A stretch of DNA of 64,000 bases from contig NZ_JAQQLF010000005.1 of the NCBI RefSeq assembly GCF_028548455.1, positions 62,001 to 126,000 of the forward strand, in the 5' to 3' direction. The translations under genes and the position numbers were made by a program. Below are positions 8,097 to 17,080 of the stretch, one piece after another (the stretch's first letter is position 1; each line of letters opens with the position of its first letter). The stretch comes from Vogesella aquatica. GTDB lineage: Bacteria > Pseudomonadota > Gammaproteobacteria > Burkholderiales > Chromobacteriaceae. Under the pieces are notes generated by a model. That model searched no databases. It saw nothing but the letters and a program-made list of their open reading frames with translations, and was not told the DNA's origin.

Positions 8097-8801
8097 ATGA
8101 AAAGCTATGGTTTTGACGGCAACGCCCCGCAGGGGCTGGGCCGCAAGGTAACGTCGGTTTATGTGTACGAGGCACCGGTGCGGCTGTGGCACTGGGTCAC
8201 CGTGCTGTGCATCATCACGCTGTCGCTCACCGGCTATTTTATCGGCAAGCCGCTACCCAGCGTGCCGGGCGAGGCCACCTTCCGTTATGTGATGGGCTAC
8301 ATCCGCTTTGCCCACTTTGCCGCTGGCTACGTGCTGGCGGTGGGGCTGGTGGGGCGGCTGTACTGGGCGGTGGTGGGCAACCACCACGCGCGCGAAATCA
8401 TCCTGGTGCCGGTGTGGGACAAGGCGTGGTGGAAAGAATTTTTCTTCGAGATCCGCTGGTACCTGTTTATCGAGCGCTACCCCAAGAAATACATCGGCCA
8501 CAACCCGGTAGGCCAGATCGCCATGGCCAGCTTCATCTGGGCCACGCTGTTCATGTGCGCCACCGGCTTTGCGCTGTACGGCGAAGGCACCGGCGATGGC
8601 AGCTGGGCGCATACCGCCTTTAACTGGGTAATCGTGGCCTTTGGCAACAGCCTGGATGTACACAGCTGGCACCGGCTGGGCATGTGGGCGATTTTGCTGT
8701 TCGTGATGATCCACGTGTACGCCGCCATCCGCGAGGACATCATGTCCAAGCAGAGCATGGTGTCCACCATGATCAGCGGCTTTCGCATGTTCAAGGATTA
8801 G
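8097..8801 (+). CDS. hupC: Ni/Fe-hydrogenase b-type cytochrome subunit (HupC/HoxZ)
   Basis: 234 residues from ATG 8097, six bases after AGGAG; a GTG eight codons upstream is possible but has no ribosome site. Four membrane helices carry conserved histidines (RLWHWV, RFAHFAAGY, HSWHRLG, VMIHVYA) that bind two haems. It anchors HupSL and passes electrons from H2 to quinone. The 208-base gap after hupL contains the palindrome and, just before the ribosome site, a CCCCGCT/AGCGGGG inverted repeat (8046-8071) that could fold in the leader. No maturation genes follow; the island ends here. Confidence 0.93.
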   Translation: MKSYGFDGNAPQGLGRKVTSVYVYEAPVRLWHWVTVLCIITLSLTGYFIGKPLPSVPGEATFRYVMGYIRFAHFAAGYVLAVGLVGRLYWAVVGNHHAREIILVPVWDKAWWKEFFFEIRWYLFIERYPKKYIGHNPVGQIAMASFIWATLFMCATGFALYGEGTGDGSWAHTAFNWVIVAFGNSLDVHSWHRLGMWAILLFVMIHVYAAIREDIMSKQSMVSTMISGFRMFKD

Positions 8802-8937
8802 GGCTGGCCGTGACGGCGTCTTGCTGTCACGCAGGCCCTGTAGCTACACGCCGGCCCGCCACGCGGTGCCGGCAAACGATAGTTGTAGAGTGTGTGGGTA
8901 AGTTGGGCCGGGGGAAACCCCGGCCATTTTTTCAAAG

Positions 8938-8947
8938 GTTGGCCGCA
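8938..8947 (-). repeat. Exact copy of the 10-mer repeat overlapping a start codon
   Basis: GTTGGCCGCA whose last base is the A of the ATG of the following gene, placing it where the ribosome site should be. Confidence 0.65.
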
Positions 8948-9228
8948 TGGCACACAAAATCCTTACCGCCCGAACCCCCATGGCCCCGGGGCGCTTTTTG
9001 CACAGCCGCTTCTTGCGGCCTGCCGGCCTGACACAAACCGATGCCGCCTGCCGGCTGGGGCTGTCGCGCCGCCGCCTGAACGAAATCATCCAGGGCCATC
9101 GCGGCATTACCCCCGATACCGCGCTGCGGCTATCGCTGCTGTTTGGCCTGCCGCCGCGCTTCTGGCTGGACCTGCAAGGCGACTGGGACCTGGCGCAGGC
9201 ACGGCGCAAGCTGCAGCACGCTGCCTGA
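8947..9228 (+). CDS. HigA-like helix-turn-helix antitoxin family protein
   Basis: 93 residues. PGRFLHSRFLRPAGLTQTDAACRLGL...RLNEIIQGHRGITPDTALRLSLLFG is the helix-turn-helix of HigA/VapI addiction-module antidotes, followed by the typical FWLDLQGDWDLAQAR end. A HigB toxin gene is normally just upstream, but the 145 bases before this start hold no such gene and the next gene downstream is a minus-strand hemerythrin. It is therefore an orphan regulator, possibly autonomous or the remnant of a toxin-antitoxin pair. The leader lacks a clear Shine-Dalgarno sequence because the 10-mer repeat occupies its place. Confidence 0.8.
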   Translation: MAHKILTARTPMAPGRFLHSRFLRPAGLTQTDAACRLGLSRRRLNEIIQGHRGITPDTALRLSLLFGLPPRFWLDLQGDWDLAQARRKLQHAA

Positions 9229-9231
9229 TAC

Positions 9232-9666
9232 TCAGCCCCCGGCCGAAACACCCGGCCAGCGCAGCGCAAGCAGATCAGCCGTACCCAGCAGGCAAAACGG
9301 GTACAGGATGCTTTCTTCCTTGCTGTGGTGCAGCCGTAGCTGGCGTTGCAATACGCCAGCCAGCGGTGCGCATACGGCCACGTCACGCTGCTGTACCGCC
9401 TGGTACAGCGCCTCCATCAGGTCGCGCAGCTGCTCGTGCTCGTAGCGCATCACTTCGGTGGGCCCTTGCTGCTGGCCGTTTTGCTGCTCGTACAGCGGGT
9501 ACAGCACCTGCTCTTCGTCGGCAAAATGGCTGTCCTGCTCGGCACAAAAATCATGGCAGGCTTGCTGTGCTTCTACCCAGCGCTGCTGTGCTATCCGGCT
9601 CTGCAAAGCCTGGAACAACTGCTGGCAATGCTGGTGTGTCTGTATCAGATAGTCTTCTGGTTTCAT
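9232..9666 (-). CDS. Hemerythrin-domain protein
   Basis: 144 residues from the ATG at 9666 (MKPEDYL), after a GGA motif; the longer frame has an unlikely N-terminus. A four-helix hemerythrin fold is indicated by the spaced metal ligands HQHCQ, CHDFCAEQDSHFADEE, RYEHEQLRDLM and LHHSKEESILYP. Such proteins bind a di-iron centre and deal with oxygen, nitric oxide or iron. It runs convergent to the HigA-like gene with 3 bases between the stops. A partial FNR-type site lies 83 bases upstream. Confidence 0.85.
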   Translation of the reverse strand: MKPEDYLIQTHQHCQQLFQALQSRIAQQRWVEAQQACHDFCAEQDSHFADEEQVLYPLYEQQNGQQQGPTEVMRYEHEQLRDLMEALYQAVQQRDVAVCAPLAGVLQRQLRLHHSKEESILYPFCLLGTADLLALRWPGVSAGG

Positions 9667-9748
9667 CGGGTATCCAGTGTCCTGGCCGCCCGTGCAGCAC
9701 GGTACCGCATGGGCTGATTCCAGTATTGCACCGCCAGAGCACCACGAA

Positions 9749-9762
9749 ATGACCCTGATCAA
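9749..9762 (-). promoter_or_regulatory. Possible FNR/ANR-type site upstream of the hemerythrin gene
   Basis: Read on the minus strand it is TTGATCAGGGTCAT: one half-site is perfect (TTGAT) and the other matches partly (GTCAT for ATCAA). The rest of the 312-base gap 9667-9978 shows only the terminator at its far end. Confidence 0.3.
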
Positions 9763-9925
9763 ACACTGCCCCGCCTACCCGCAGAGCATGCAAAAAGCAG
9801 GCTGCACGGGGGCTGCTGGCCTGCGTCCCTGCCCGCCAGCTTACCCGGCGTAGCCATCTACCCAAGGTCAGCCAAGCCGTAGCGGCCTGCTCGCCGCAAA
9901 CTGGCGTATGGCAACAAGCAGCCGC

Positions 9926-9953
9926 AAAAAAGCCCACCACAAGTGGTGAGCTT
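9926..9953 (-). terminator. Intrinsic terminator of the L,D-transpeptidase gene
   Basis: On the minus strand a stem with CACCAC/GTGGTG arms, closed by AAGC/GCTT with one bulge, is followed by TTTTTT, starting 26 bases past the stop. Confidence 0.75.
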
Positions 9954-9978
9954 GGCCAGCAAACAGGCGTGATGGGTA

Positions 9979-10908
9979 CTAGCTTGGGCTGACAACAGGC
10001 GCTTTGCTCTGCAAGGCACGCCCCTGCACCGGTACCGTCGCCTCCTGCTGCACCGGCTCCGGCTCTACGCTTAGCCAGCGCTTGATGCTAAGCCCACCGG
10101 TTATGGTAGCGGTGGCAACATCCTTGCACGACAGGCATACCGGCTTGCCGGTGCGTTCACGAATCGCCACATCCACACGGGCACCGTGCAGCACTTTGGA
10201 CTTGTCGCGCTGCCATTCCAGCAGTGTATTGGCCAGATGGCGATAGGACGGGTCTTTCATGCCATAGATATCACGGTAGGCGGTGAGCCACAGCTCGCCG
10301 GCCTCGTCTTCGTTCAATACCAGCGGCTGGTAGGCGATGGTCACCTGGGCGCCATTACTCACCCAGTCGGCCAGGGCCAGCGCATTCTCGTTTTTCAGCC
10401 TTACACAGCCATGGCTACGTACCCCGGGTACGCTGCCGGGCTGGTTGGTGCCATGAAAGCCCAAGCCCAGACGCGGCTCGCCAAAGCGGATAAATACTTT
10501 GCCCAGCGGATTATCCGGCCCCGGCGGCACTTCGGTTTTTACCGGCTGGCCTTTCTTCACCATTTCCGCCTGAATGGACTTGGGCACATGCCAGGTCGGG
10601 TCACGGTGTATGCCGGTAATGCTGTAGCTACCGGTAGGCGTGCGCGTGATCTGCTTGCCCACCGCCACCGGGTAGCTGCGCAGCAACACACCATCCTGAT
10701 ACAGCAACACGCGGGTTTGCGGCAGGTTGACTACCAGGTGCTGGCCCAGAGGGGCAATGTCGACATCCGGTTCGGGGGTAGACGCCCATACAGTGCTACT
10801 GATGAAGGCAAAGAGGGCAAGGCTGGGCTTGAGTGTCAATTTGGTACTTTGAACAGGTTGCAATAGCAAGGATGGTAGCAGATGCAAGGCGATTTGTTGC
10901 ATTGCCAT
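9979..10908 (-). CDS. L,D-transpeptidase (YkuD domain)
   Basis: About 309 residues. A hydrophobic export signal (LALFAFISSTVWA) leads into a YkuD domain with the catalytic signature HGTNQ...SHGCVRL, whose Cys attacks the peptidoglycan stem. It acts in the periplasm, linking stem peptides (3-3 cross-links) or anchoring envelope proteins. The C-terminal ~100 residues are basic and include CLSC, followed by a Pro/Val-rich tail. The start is uncertain: the frame is open to 10953, but that would overlap the promoter region of divergent rlmD; I chose the ATG at 10908, and a still shorter start nearer the signal peptide is possible. Confidence 0.85.
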   Translation of the reverse strand: MAMQQIALHLLPSLLLQPVQSTKLTLKPSLALFAFISSTVWASTPEPDVDIAPLGQHLVVNLPQTRVLLYQDGVLLRSYPVAVGKQITRTPTGSYSITGIHRDPTWHVPKSIQAEMVKKGQPVKTEVPPGPDNPLGKVFIRFGEPRLGLGFHGTNQPGSVPGVRSHGCVRLKNENALALADWVSNGAQVTIAYQPLVLNEDEAGELWLTAYRDIYGMKDPSYRHLANTLLEWQRDKSKVLHGARVDVAIRERTGKPVCLSCKDVATATITGGLSIKRWLSVEPEPVQQEATVPVQGRALQSKAPVVSPS

Positions 10909-10991
10909 GCGGCCAGCCGGACACCGTGCGTTTTGCTGTGGTTTCTGCGACAATTACCGCCTTTGCCAACGCATTTTGACTTTAAAAAACA

Positions 10992-12587
10992 ATGACTCAA
11001 CAGCAACAAATCGCCCAGATCGAATCCCTGGACCATGAAGGACGTGGTGTTGCCCACGTCGAAGGCAAGACAATATTTATCGAAGGCGCACTGCCTTACG
11101 AAGTTGTTACTTACAGCAGCTTCCGTAAAAAACCCAGCTACGAGAACGCAGTAGCGGTCGATGTGTTGAAAGACAGCTACATGCGCACCCAGCCATCCTG
11201 TCCGCACTATGGCGTATGCGGTGGTTGCTCCATGCAGCACGTCGAGTTTACCGCCCAGGTTGCCATCAAGCAGCGCGTACTGGAAGACAACCTGGCCCGC
11301 ATCGGCAAGGTGCGCCCGCAAGTGGTGATGACCCCTATCGCCGGCCCGGCCTGGGGCTACCGCCACCGCGCCCGCCTGTCTGCCCGCCTGGTAGAGAAAA
11401 AAGGTGGCGTACTGGTAGGTTTCCACGAAAAGCGCTCCAGCTTCATCGCCGACATGAACGAGTGCCACATTCTGCCCAAGCACATCTCGGCGCTGATTAC
11501 CCCGCTGCGCCAGATGATTTACCAGCTGTCCATCAATAACCGCATGCCGCAGGTAGAAGTCGCCGTGGGCTCGGACGTGGATATCCTGGTGTTCCGCAAT
11601 ATGGACGCCATCACCGACGCCGACGTCGCCATCCTGAAAGGCTTTTCCGACCAATACAGCCAGCCAGGCCGCCCGCTGCAAATGTGGCTGCAGCCCAAAG
11701 GCCCGGAAACCTGCTACCCCATCTACCCGCTGGACGCGCCACGCCTGACCTACCGCCTGGCAGACTTCAACGTGGAAATGCCGTACTACCCCACCGAGTT
11801 CACCCAGGTCAATCCGGACATCAACAACGTGATGGTCGCCCGCGCCCTGCGCCTGCTGGACCCGCAAGCCGGCGAACGCATCGCCGACATGTTCTGCGGC
11901 ATCGGCAACTTCACCCTGCCTATCGCCCGTAGTGGCGCCACCGTACACGGTATGGAAGGCAGCCAGGCGCTGGTAAAACGTGCGGTAGAAAACGCCACCC
12001 ACAATGGCCTGCAAGACAAGGTGAGCTACGAGATGGCCAACCTGTTCGACGTGACCGAAGAATCGCTGGCGGCGCTGGGCAAATTCGACAAAATGCTGAT
12101 CGACCCGCCACGCGACGGTGCCATCCAGCTGGTAAAAGCCTTTACCGAAGAAACCGCCCCGCAGCGCCTGGTGTACGTATCGTGCAACCCGTCCACCCTG
12201 GCACGCGACGCCGGCATTCTGGTGCACACCAAAGGCTACACGCTGAAATCGGCCGGCATCGTGAACATGTTCCCGCACACCGGCCACGTGGAATCCATCG
12301 CCTGGTTCGAAAAAACCAGCCCGTGCATGACCCACGCCGAAGTGGCGGAAATGGAAGCACGCGAAGAAGCCGAGCGCGACGCCGCCCGTGCTATCGCCAT
12401 TGCTGCCCGCGAAGTGCGTGAAATCCAGCTGGCCGAGCTGCGCGCCATCGAAAAAGCCGAAAAGCAGGCCGCCAAAGCCGCCCGCACCGCCGAGTTCCAG
12501 GCCCGCACTGCGGCCAACGCGGAAAAGCGCGCCGCTTTCGAAGCCCGCCAGGCCGAGGGTGACACTGACAGCGAACAGGCTGAGTAA
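10992..12587 (+). CDS. rlmD: 23S rRNA (uracil-1939-C5)-methyltransferase RlmD with C-terminal tail
   Basis: 531 residues. The order is a TRAM domain (about 1-60), the four iron-sulfur cysteines [10 protein letters not shown] (Cys70, Cys76, Cys79) and NECH (Cys158), then a SAM-binding methyltransferase domain ([15 protein letters not shown]) and the catalytic [11 protein letters not shown] (Cys398). RlmD normally ends soon after [10 protein letters not shown]. Here some 86 extra residues follow (from Met446), rich in Ala, Glu, Arg and Lys and strongly predicted by eye as a charged helix. Divergent from the L,D-transpeptidase gene. A strong terminator follows. Confidence 0.93.
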   Translation: MTQQQQIAQIESLDHEGRGVAHVEGKTIFIEGALPYEVVTYSSFRKKPSYENAVAVDVLKDSYMRTQPSCPHYGVCGGCSMQHVEFTAQVAIKQRVLEDNLARIGKVRPQVVMTPIAGPAWGYRHRARLSARLVEKKGGVLVGFHEKRSSFIADMNECHILPKHISALITPLRQMIYQLSINNRMPQVEVAVGSDVDILVFRNMDAITDADVAILKGFSDQYSQPGRPLQMWLQPKGPETCYPIYPLDAPRLTYRLADFNVEMPYYPTEFTQVNPDINNVMVARALRLLDPQAGERIADMFCGIGNFTLPIARSGATVHGMEGSQALVKRAVENATHNGLQDKVSYEMANLFDVTEESLAALGKFDKMLIDPPRDGAIQLVKAFTEETAPQRLVYVSCNPSTLARDAGILVHTKGYTLKSAGIVNMFPHTGHVESIAWFEKTSPCMTHAEVAEMEAREEAERDAARAIAIAAREVREIQLAELRAIEKAEKQAAKAARTAEFQARTAANAEKRAAFEARQAEGDTDSEQAE

Positions 12588-12627
12588 ACACCAAAGCGGC
12601 AGCTAAACGCTAAAGCCAAAAACTGAG

Positions 12628-12663
12628 GACAGCACCGGTTCACACCGGATGCTGTCTTTTTTT
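12628..12663 (+). terminator. Intrinsic terminator of rlmD
   Basis: GACAGCA-CCGG, short loop, CCGG-A-TGCTGTC, then TTTTTTT. Confidence 0.9.
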
Positions 12664-12761
12664 GTTGGCTGCTTCCGCTCAACACTGACAGGTCCTTTGC
12701 CTGATTGGGCAAGGGTTTGCGGGGGAAGAATTATCCAATCATTCCCCAAACCTGTGAAAAG

Positions 12762-12771
12762 GTTGGCCGCA
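12762..12771 (-). repeat. Exact copy of the 10-mer repeat between rlmD and pilY1
   Basis: GTTGGCCGCA, 28 bases beyond the end of the minus-strand pilY1 gene, followed by a small GGCAG/CTGCC hairpin. Confidence 0.7.
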
Positions 12772-12798
12772 TTGGCAGATGGCTGCCGGCCGTGCTGC

Positions 12799-15700
12799 TT
12801 ACGGGGTAATAATCTCGCGCCAGCTGACGCGGCTGACTACCCGGCTGGATGAGCCTAGCTGATTACATTCAATGGTACCGCTGACACCGGTATTGCATAG
12901 CACCAGCTTGTTTTTGTTGCCGGCGAGTGTTACCAGCAAAGAGCCACCATAATTCACGCCGGTAGACAGCGATTGCCGGTTTGCCTTGCTGTCGCGGCTG
13001 GTGACCCGGCCATCGCCATCGGTGTCCATCAGTGGCTTGTCGGGCGCTGTGCCATTACTGAGGCTGACGATGGTACGGAACGATGCTTCGCCGGCGGTGG
13101 AGCACTCCTGGCGCAGACGGATGCTATCCACCACCACCATATCGCTTTTCAGTACCGACAGATAAAACGGTGACGAAACCACCTGCTCGTTGGTGGTGAG
13201 CGGGATATACCACCCCTTCTGGTTGACTGTCATGCTGCTGGTAGAGGTGCGCGAGTAGCCGGAATCAGACGATGGCGCGCTGTGCGCCAACAAGCTACGC
13301 GGGTCACCCACGGCAACGCCGTTATCGTAAATGCCATAAATGGCATGGCCGGTAGAGGCCCGGTCTTGCTCGTCGTAATTGATACCGGTACCAAACACCA
13401 CGACCTTCTGGCCAGCCGTGGTCTTCATCAGCACAGGGGCGGCAGTAATGGGCTGGCGGCTGCCCAGCGTGGTACCGCTCATGGTGTAGGCGGTAAACAG
13501 CGGGGTGGCACCCAGTGCCACGTTCCAGCTGGTGGGCGCGGCGGCGCTGATATCGAACTTCCACACATTACCGTTCAGGTCGCCGGCGTAGAGGTAGTCC
13601 ACGGTGCCATTGCCATCGTCGTCATAAGTGCTGACATCGGTAATACCGTTGGGCACATACAGCGGGGTGGTAGAGGGTGCCACCGTTAGCTTGAAGTAAT
13701 TGTCATTCAGTACCCAGGCCTGCCCGGCGGGCTTGTCCAGCATCAGCAGGAATACGCCCGCATTGGTACCCGTCTGGTTGATGCCGTTGCCCAGCACTGC
13801 CGCCCAGCGGCCATTATTCAGCTTTACCAGTTTGGGCAGCGTCATCATATTGCCCAGCGTGCTGTCATTGGCCGAGGAGAACTCCCAGCGTACGCTGGCC
13901 GCATTCATGCTGGTGGGAGTGGTGACGTCAATGGCATAGATACTGCTGCTGCCGTAGCCGTCTGCCTTGGTAACCCCGCGGCCCGACGCACCAATCAGCA
14001 GGGTGGCTGCCTGGTTATTCAGGCAGACGTCCTTGATCACCGGGCTACCATCATGCAGCCGTACGTACTCGTAGTCTTTTGCGGCCAACTTGGCTGCCTG
14101 CGGGTACACGGCAGAAGGCATGAAAGCAAACAGCTCTTTGCCCTGATCTGCCTTGACCTTGTCGCCATAATTGAAAATATGCAGGAAACCGTCATTGGCC
14201 GGTACGGCGTAAATGGACGGCCGTGCTTTTGCCGTTGCCGAAAACGTACCACAACCGCTGATGTCTACCGGTGCCCCGCCAAAGGCAACCTTGGCCAGCT
14301 CGATGGGCCCCAGGCGGGCGCTTCGGGTACGGTATGCCTTGCTGCCGTTATTACCGGCGTTGGTATTGTCGCCCATCAGGTAGGCCAGGCCATTGGCATT
14401 CATGCCGGTCTCGCCCTGCAGATAGCTGCTGGCGCTACTAAAGCTGATGCCTGTTTCATTGGTCTTGTTATAGGCGTAGATATTGCGGCCGCTGGCCGTG
14501 GTGCCCAGCTGCGCTTCCAGCTTGGCCTTGGTGCTCCAGTCCAGGGAAAGAGAGCTTGTGTTGAGCACATTATTGGTAAGCGTTACCTTGTACGCCTCTA
14601 CATCACCATACCAATCGGTGCTGTCGGTGGACGAGCGCTCGAAGGTGGTGCGAAACATATGGCTGCCATTGTTGACATTATTGGTGCCGGATGACACCGC
14701 CAGGCCAGACAGCGACGGTTTCACTGCCAGGGCGGCGTAGCTGAAGGCACGGTTCAGCGCTTTTACCAGGGCTTCCGGGTTGTTGGCGGGGGCGTAGTTG
14801 TCCGGCACGCCGTTGGGAAACGCGCTGATGGTTTGCAGATCGCTGGACCATTCCGACTTTACGTTAGGTGTTTTGCTGCCGTCGTTATCTTCGAAGCCCC
14901 CCCACTTGGCCGCCAGGTAAAACGAGTTGGTGGTTTCTGTTTTGTACGAGCCGCTTTCCACCACGTCGATCATGAATGCTTTGACGTGCTGCTCGCCGGA
15001 TTTGTCGCTGCGGATATCAAACACATTGCCCCAGTACGCCAGCGCGGCAATATAGCCTGGGGAATTGGTAGAACCGATATTGTCGGTGCCGCCGTTGCGA
15101 ACAGTGCTGAGCAAGGTACTGACATTCAGGTCAGTATCATCGCTTGGTTTTCTAGGGGTACCCCAGGTAGAGCCTGGCAAGTCCACATCGCCGTGTACGT
15201 TGACATCACCCAGGTAGATGATGAAGTTGTTCTGGTCGGAGCTCTTGAGCGGGTCGTCCCAGTCGGTGATGACCGGAAAGCTGTCTTTCTGGCTATTGTT
15301 GGTGATGTTGGTGTAGGCGCTGAGGTTGCCCTTGTTACGCAAGTAGCGCTGGGCAGCGTAGTACAGCTCGGCTGCCGGGTCGTAAGACTTGTAGCCCCCC
15401 TCGCCAAAGCGGTTCAGATAGTTCACTACGCCGCTATTACTGACACTGCTATTGGTCGCATCGGTGGGGTCGGGGTTGGTGTAGAAAGCACCGGTTTTCG
15501 GGTCCCACTCGCGCCCCAGTTCAATGGTATTGCCGCCATTGGTGGTCACGGTCTGGTAGCAGCCCGGATATTTCAGCCGCGCGCGCAATACCCCACCGTC
15601 ACGATCGTAACTGCTATCCAGCAAATAGCTGAACACCCCTACCCGCATGGTTTTTGCATACTTCTGGATCAAACCTTCCGGCTTGTAATCCACCACGCCG

Positions 15701-16431
15701 GTAGACGGCGTATACAGCGTGCAGTTACTACCCATGGCAAAGCTGCCGGACTGCACGCAAGCGCGCACATTCAAGTCGTAAAGCGTGGTGTCGCTGAACG
15801 ACTGCCATCGGCTACCGCTCCAGCGCTGGTAAGTACGGGTAAGGTTCAAAGAAAACGGGTTGGCACTGGGGCGCGCCAGCGTAGTCCCCATGCTTTGATA
15901 GCTGTTAGTGCTGCTATGCCCGGATAGCAAAGGCAGGTAACCACGAAAATCACCATAGCTACGCGAAGCATCACCATAACCGTGACGAGAAAAACGCAAA
16001 ATCGTCTTGCCGGTGATTTCTTTCACACGGTAACCGCCGGTCAGGGTTTTGCGGAAGATATCGGTAGCCGTACCGGTCGCCCAGTTCAGGAAGTTACCCG
16101 ACCAGTAGCCATCGTTGCACGTACGATAGGTACTACTGTTTACCTTGCTTACCGGGTTGAAATAGTTCACCCCCGCAGCAGTGTCATTGGTGACATAGCT
16201 ATAGCACAGGCCTGAGTCGAAATAACCCAGATACTCGCTACTGGTAGTGTAGTCAGTCTGATAAGCCCAGCCGGCAGTAGGAAACTCGATGGACAGTGCC
16301 AGCAGTACATTCGGGCCGTCGGTATCGCCCGTACCGGCTAGTGGTGACGAACTGGACGGTACAATAGCGTGAGCAGAACCCACCAGCATGCAAACGGCAG
16401 CAAACTTCAACCTTATAAAAGACATTGACAT
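12799..16431 (-). CDS. pilY1: PilY1-type type IV pilus tip protein (first paralog)
   Basis: About 1210 residues from the ATG at 16431. A signal peptide (FAAVCMLVGSAHA) starts a poorly conserved N-terminal half with a degenerate von Willebrand-like region and YFDSGLCYSY. The C-terminal half is the PilY1 beta-propeller, including PSIYAVPANDGFLHIF, FAFMPSAVYP, an IYAIDVTTP blade and the calcium loop YDDDGNGTVDYLYAGDLNG. PilY1 proteins sit at the pilus tip or outer membrane and govern adhesion, twitching and pilus retraction. It ends with GSSSRVVSRVSWREI, a tail shared with the second paralog upstream. The usual minor-pilin neighbours (fimT, pilV/W/X) are absent. Flanking DNA is AT-rich. Confidence 0.88.
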   Translation of the reverse strand: MSMSFIRLKFAAVCMLVGSAHAIVPSSSSPLAGTGDTDGPNVLLALSIEFPTAGWAYQTDYTTSSEYLGYFDSGLCYSYVTNDTAAGVNYFNPVSKVNSSTYRTCNDGYWSGNFLNWATGTATDIFRKTLTGGYRVKEITGKTILRFSRHGYGDASRSYGDFRGYLPLLSGHSSTNSYQSMGTTLARPSANPFSLNLTRTYQRWSGSRWQSFSDTTLYDLNVRACVQSGSFAMGSNCTLYTPSTGVVDYKPEGLIQKYAKTMRVGVFSYLLDSSYDRDGGVLRARLKYPGCYQTVTTNGGNTIELGREWDPKTGAFYTNPDPTDATNSSVSNSGVVNYLNRFGEGGYKSYDPAAELYYAAQRYLRNKGNLSAYTNITNNSQKDSFPVITDWDDPLKSSDQNNFIIYLGDVNVHGDVDLPGSTWGTPRKPSDDTDLNVSTLLSTVRNGGTDNIGSTNSPGYIAALAYWGNVFDIRSDKSGEQHVKAFMIDVVESGSYKTETTNSFYLAAKWGGFEDNDGSKTPNVKSEWSSDLQTISAFPNGVPDNYAPANNPEALVKALNRAFSYAALAVKPSLSGLAVSSGTNNVNNGSHMFRTTFERSSTDSTDWYGDVEAYKVTLTNNVLNTSSLSLDWSTKAKLEAQLGTTASGRNIYAYNKTNETGISFSSASSYLQGETGMNANGLAYLMGDNTNAGNNGSKAYRTRSARLGPIELAKVAFGGAPVDISGCGTFSATAKARPSIYAVPANDGFLHIFNYGDKVKADQGKELFAFMPSAVYPQAAKLAAKDYEYVRLHDGSPVIKDVCLNNQAATLLIGASGRGVTKADGYGSSSIYAIDVTTPTSMNAASVRWEFSSANDSTLGNMMTLPKLVKLNNGRWAAVLGNGINQTGTNAGVFLLMLDKPAGQAWVLNDNYFKLTVAPSTTPLYVPNGITDVSTYDDDGNGTVDYLYAGDLNGNVWKFDISAAAPTSWNVALGATPLFTAYTMSGTTLGSRQPITAAPVLMKTTAGQKVVVFGTGINYDEQDRASTGHAIYGIYDNGVAVGDPRSLLAHSAPSSDSGYSRTSTSSMTVNQKGWYIPLTTNEQVVSSPFYLSVLKSDMVVVDSIRLRQECSTAGEASFRTIVSLSNGTAPDKPLMDTDGDGRVTSRDSKANRQSLSTGVNYGGSLLVTLAGNKNKLVLCNTGVSGTIECNQLGSSSRVVSRVSWREIITP

Positions 16432-17080
16432 ATCTAGCTCGATAAAATGCATGCAAGCATGCCAAGATGCTTTTATCGTAGTCGATAAAATATAAATTGA
16501 AAATACTTATAGAATGAAATTGCAAAAATATAAGAAAATACTGACAACTGCTCTTCTCGGTAAATCATCGATAAAATACTGTCAAACCATAAAGCTGGCA
16601 CCACTCCCATTAAAAAACCTATGTAATACAGACTTTTTATAAACCATACCGTAAAGAATAAAAATTCCGACACCCTGGTGCCAGGGTTTCACACCGTCCT
16701 GATTTTAACTAGATGAATGCCCCTGCACAGACAAAGGGCCAGCAAGAGGCAAGACTGGAAACTGATGGCAAACCGCAACACGCCACGTACCACATGGCAG
16801 CCAATACTGAAAAGCGGCCATGACCCTTAGGCCGGGCACGGCTCCGGCAGCATGTCAACAAGCGGCAAAAATAGTGCCCAAGACTGATCGCAGCATGCGG
16901 TAGCACATACACTAAGGACAGCCCCGTTTTACAACGAGGGCTGTCCTTTTTTGCCACTTGCTTATGGCTTACTACATATGCCACCGCAAGCGGTGGCAGG
17001 CAAAGACGCCATTCAGGGCAGAGCCAGAAATACCGACCCGGGGCACCGCGAATAAAGTGAAAAGCGGTTATTAGCAACCA
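16432..17080. other. 649-base AT-rich gap between the two pilY1 genes
   Basis: No convincing gene. The part from 16435 to 16690 is markedly AT-richer than the window average and probably carries the promoter of the first pilY1; 16914-16952 is a hairpin with a T-run. Short open frames here have no ribosome site and no recognisable product. Confidence 0.5.
16914..16952 (+). terminator. Strong hairpin between the pilY1 genes
   Basis: AAGGACAGCCC, 13-base loop, GGGCTGTCCTT followed by TTTT. The T-run is on the plus strand, although the only gene ending nearby (second pilY1, stop at 17081) is on the minus strand, so its direction is odd. Confidence 0.6.
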
